Assembly: GCF_000463115.2 (NCBI RefSeq)
Contig: NZ_AWFX01000051.1
Location: 62,001-126,000 of the forward strand
Direction: 5' to 3'
DNA length: 64,000 nucleotides
Origin: Franconibacter helveticus LMG 23732
GTDB lineage: Bacteria > Pseudomonadota > Gammaproteobacteria > Enterobacterales > Enterobacteriaceae
Shown: one piece after another, positions 62,751-64,000 of the stretch
How the letters are laid out: each line of letters starts with the position of its first letter
How positions within the stretch are numbered: the stretch's first letter is position 1
Notes under the pieces: generated by a model
What the model was told of the DNA's origin: nothing
Database searches by the model: none
The model's input: only the letters and a program-made list of their open reading frames with translations
Program-made: the position numbers and the translations under genes

Positions 62751-64000
62751 CGCTTTTCCTCTCTTCGTTGCAGCCAGGCGACGACGCGCGTCTGCTCAAG
62801 GCGTAACGCCTGGAGCAACTGTTCAAGGTGCGTCTCGCTCAGGGTGTTGGCGCCCGTTTCCAGCTGGCGCAGCAGCTCGCCAAGGCGGGTGAAATCGAGG
62901 GAGATGGCCTCGCCGCTCAGTTTATGGGCGGCGCGGCGCAGCGCTTCACGATCCCCGGCGGCGCCAGCCTGTTCTATTTCCGCCACCAGCGAGGCGATCT
63001 CGTCGCGAAAAATCGTCATCAGCTCGGCCACCAGCTGCGGGTCGCCGCCGCACTGTTCGAGCAGCGCGCTTTCTTCGGGCAGCCCTTCGTCCGACGCCGC
63101 CGTTTCCGCCTGCGGTGCGGGCTGCGGCTCCGCCGCCACGCGGTTTAGCTCCGCAACCAGCGCCTCGCGGGTGACCGGCTTGGCGATATAACCGTCAAAG
63201 CCCATCGCCAGACAGCGCTCTTTGTCGCCCTGCATGGCATGGGCGGTCATGGCGACCACAGGCTGACGCGCCCCTGCGCGCAAACGCTCCTCTTCGCGCA
63301 ACAGCTGGATGGCGGTTTCGCCGTCCATGTGCGGCATTTGCAAATCCATCAGCACCACATCCCAGCTTTCGGCGCGCCACAGCCGCAGCGCCTCTGCCCC
63401 GTCGCCGACCGTTTCGCAACGGTGCCCCAGCTGTTCCAGCAGCCGGTTCGCCAGCCGCTGATTCACCAGGTTATCTTCCGCCAGCAAAATACGCAGCGGG
63501 CGCTGCGGCGCCCCGGCTGGCGCAGGCGGCGTGGGCGCCGCATTATTTGCCGGGGCGGGCGAGGCCGGGCGCAGCAATGAGCCGATAGCCTGATGCAGTT
63601 CGCTCTGGTCCACAGGTTTATGCAGGTAATGGGCGATGCCGATGCGCTTAAGCATGCTCATGTCGAAATGGCGGTTCATGGAGCTGAGCATAATGATGCG
63701 GCTCTGGCGCGCCTGCGGCAGCACCGAAAGCTCCAGCGCCAGCGAGACGCCGTCCATGTCGGGCATCTGGGCGTCGAGCAAAATCACCGGGAAGGGCGGC
63801 TGCTGTGAAACCTGCGCCAGCGCCTCTTTCGGATTGTCCACGCAGCAGGGCGTCAGGCCCATCGTCGTCAGCATGGCGTTTAACAGCCGCAGGTTAGTGG
63901 CGTTATCATCCACCACCAGCACGCGCTCGCCGCTAAAGCGCTGCGCGTTGTCGTTATCGCCCGCAGCAAGGGCGCTTTCCAGCGCCAGCGAGAAAGAAAA
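62747..64000 (-). CDS. Hybrid sensor histidine kinase, C-terminal part (receiver-receiver-Hpt), cut by window edge
   Basis: The frame is open to the window edge and contains 417 residues. It starts with FSFSLALES, the usual end of a histidine kinase ATPase domain, so an internal GTG at 63922 is not the true start. A first receiver (VLVVDDNATN, LLDAQMPDMDG, LHKPV), a second receiver (ILLAEDNLVN, VLMDLQMPHMDG, MTAHAM, IAKPV) and an Hpt domain with RAAHKLSGEA (phosphoacceptor histidine) follow. This is a phosphorelay protein of the BarA/TorS/EvgS kind. It is translationally coupled to the downstream GH2 gene. Confidence 0.9.
   Translation of the reverse strand, partial: FSFSLALESALAAGDNDNAQRFSGERVLVVDDNATNLRLLNAMLTTMGLTPCCVDNPKEALAQVSQQPPFPVILLDAQMPDMDGVSLALELSVLPQARQSRIIMLSSMNRHFDMSMLKRIGIAHYLHKPVDQSELHQAIGSLLRPASPAPANNAAPTPPAPAGAPQRPLRILLAEDNLVNQRLANRLLEQLGHRCETVGDGAEALRLWRAESWDVVLMDLQMPHMDGETAIQLLREEERLRAGARQPVVAMTAHAMQGDKERCLAMGFDGYIAKPVTREALVAELNRVAAEPQPAPQAETAASDEGLPEESALLEQCGGDPQLVAELMTIFRDEIASLVAEIEQAGAAGDREALRRAAHKLSGEAISLDFTRLGELLRQLETGANTLSETHLEQLLQALRLEQTRVVAWLQRREEKR

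Noticed and set aside
1-64000. tRNA genes, CRISPR arrays, insertion sequences and integrases
   Set aside because: No tRNA T-loop pattern in a cloverleaf context, no regular short repeats and no transposase or integrase motifs were seen.

Overview
The window is chromosomal DNA of a gamma-proteobacterium, almost certainly a member of the Enterobacteriaceae. PepT, an AroY-type decarboxylase, a DppA-like binding protein and a CirA-like receptor all read as enterobacterial. Most of the window is GC-rich with dense, short-gapped operons, which fits the Enterobacter/Kosakonia/Klebsiella/Cronobacter group, but I cannot name the genus. No tRNA, rRNA, CRISPR array, insertion sequence or integrase was seen.

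Left end (1-10.8 kb) is an accessory defence region of lower GC. It holds the start of a zorA-like gene cut by the window edge, a type I restriction-modification operon (hsdM-hsdS-hsdR) whose hsdM carries an in-frame TGA, a large HelD-like helicase with an inserted PD-(D/E)XK nuclease motif and a cysteine-rich tail, and a small lipoprotein whose signal sequence is out of frame. From about 10.8 kb the DNA looks like ordinary GC-rich chromosome.

10.8-14.7 kb: two tandem LysR regulators divergent from a secreted dienelactone-hydrolase-like protein and a short-chain dehydrogenase. 14.9-26.1 kb: a sugar or sugar-acid catabolic locus. A Cra-like LacI-family regulator faces a seven-gene operon (FGGY kinase, fucose-isomerase-like protein, MFS transporter, enolase-superfamily dehydratase, SDR, DapA-family aldolase, HbpS/GlcG-like protein), and an MHS-type transporter is divergent from the operon. 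Three copies of a 16-bp palindrome (GCTAAYTCGARTTAGY) lie upstream of the regulator, the operon and the transporter and define a likely local regulon.

26.1-32.9 kb: peptidase T, an orphan DppA-like binding protein, a thioesterase, aroY (protocatechuate decarboxylase) with a divergent LysR gene, and a metallophosphoesterase. 32.9-37.7 kb: SDR, NTF2-like protein, a DHA2-type MFS pump divergent from its LysR gene, and an MdtH-like MFS protein. 38.0-40.8 kb: a complete FecBCD/E-type ABC importer for a metal chelate. 40.9-47.9 kb: CopD-like protein, GNAT acetyltransferase, alpha/beta hydrolase, MFS_3 transporter, DoxX protein and a large amidohydrolase, with a YcaC-type hydrolase divergent from the amidohydrolase.

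47.9-55.5 kb is a signalling locus: two XapX proteins, a stand-alone receiver, an 1861-residue sensor (degenerate Ser/Thr kinase, AAA ATPase, GAF, PAS, histidine kinase) and, convergent with it, a FixJ-type response regulator with a small helical protein. 55.7-60.5 kb: Fur boxes and a TonB-dependent siderophore receptor, a UvsE endonuclease and a divergent flavohaemoprotein. The right end carries a secreted GH2 glycosidase translationally coupled to a hybrid sensor kinase (receiver-receiver-Hpt part visible) that runs off the window.
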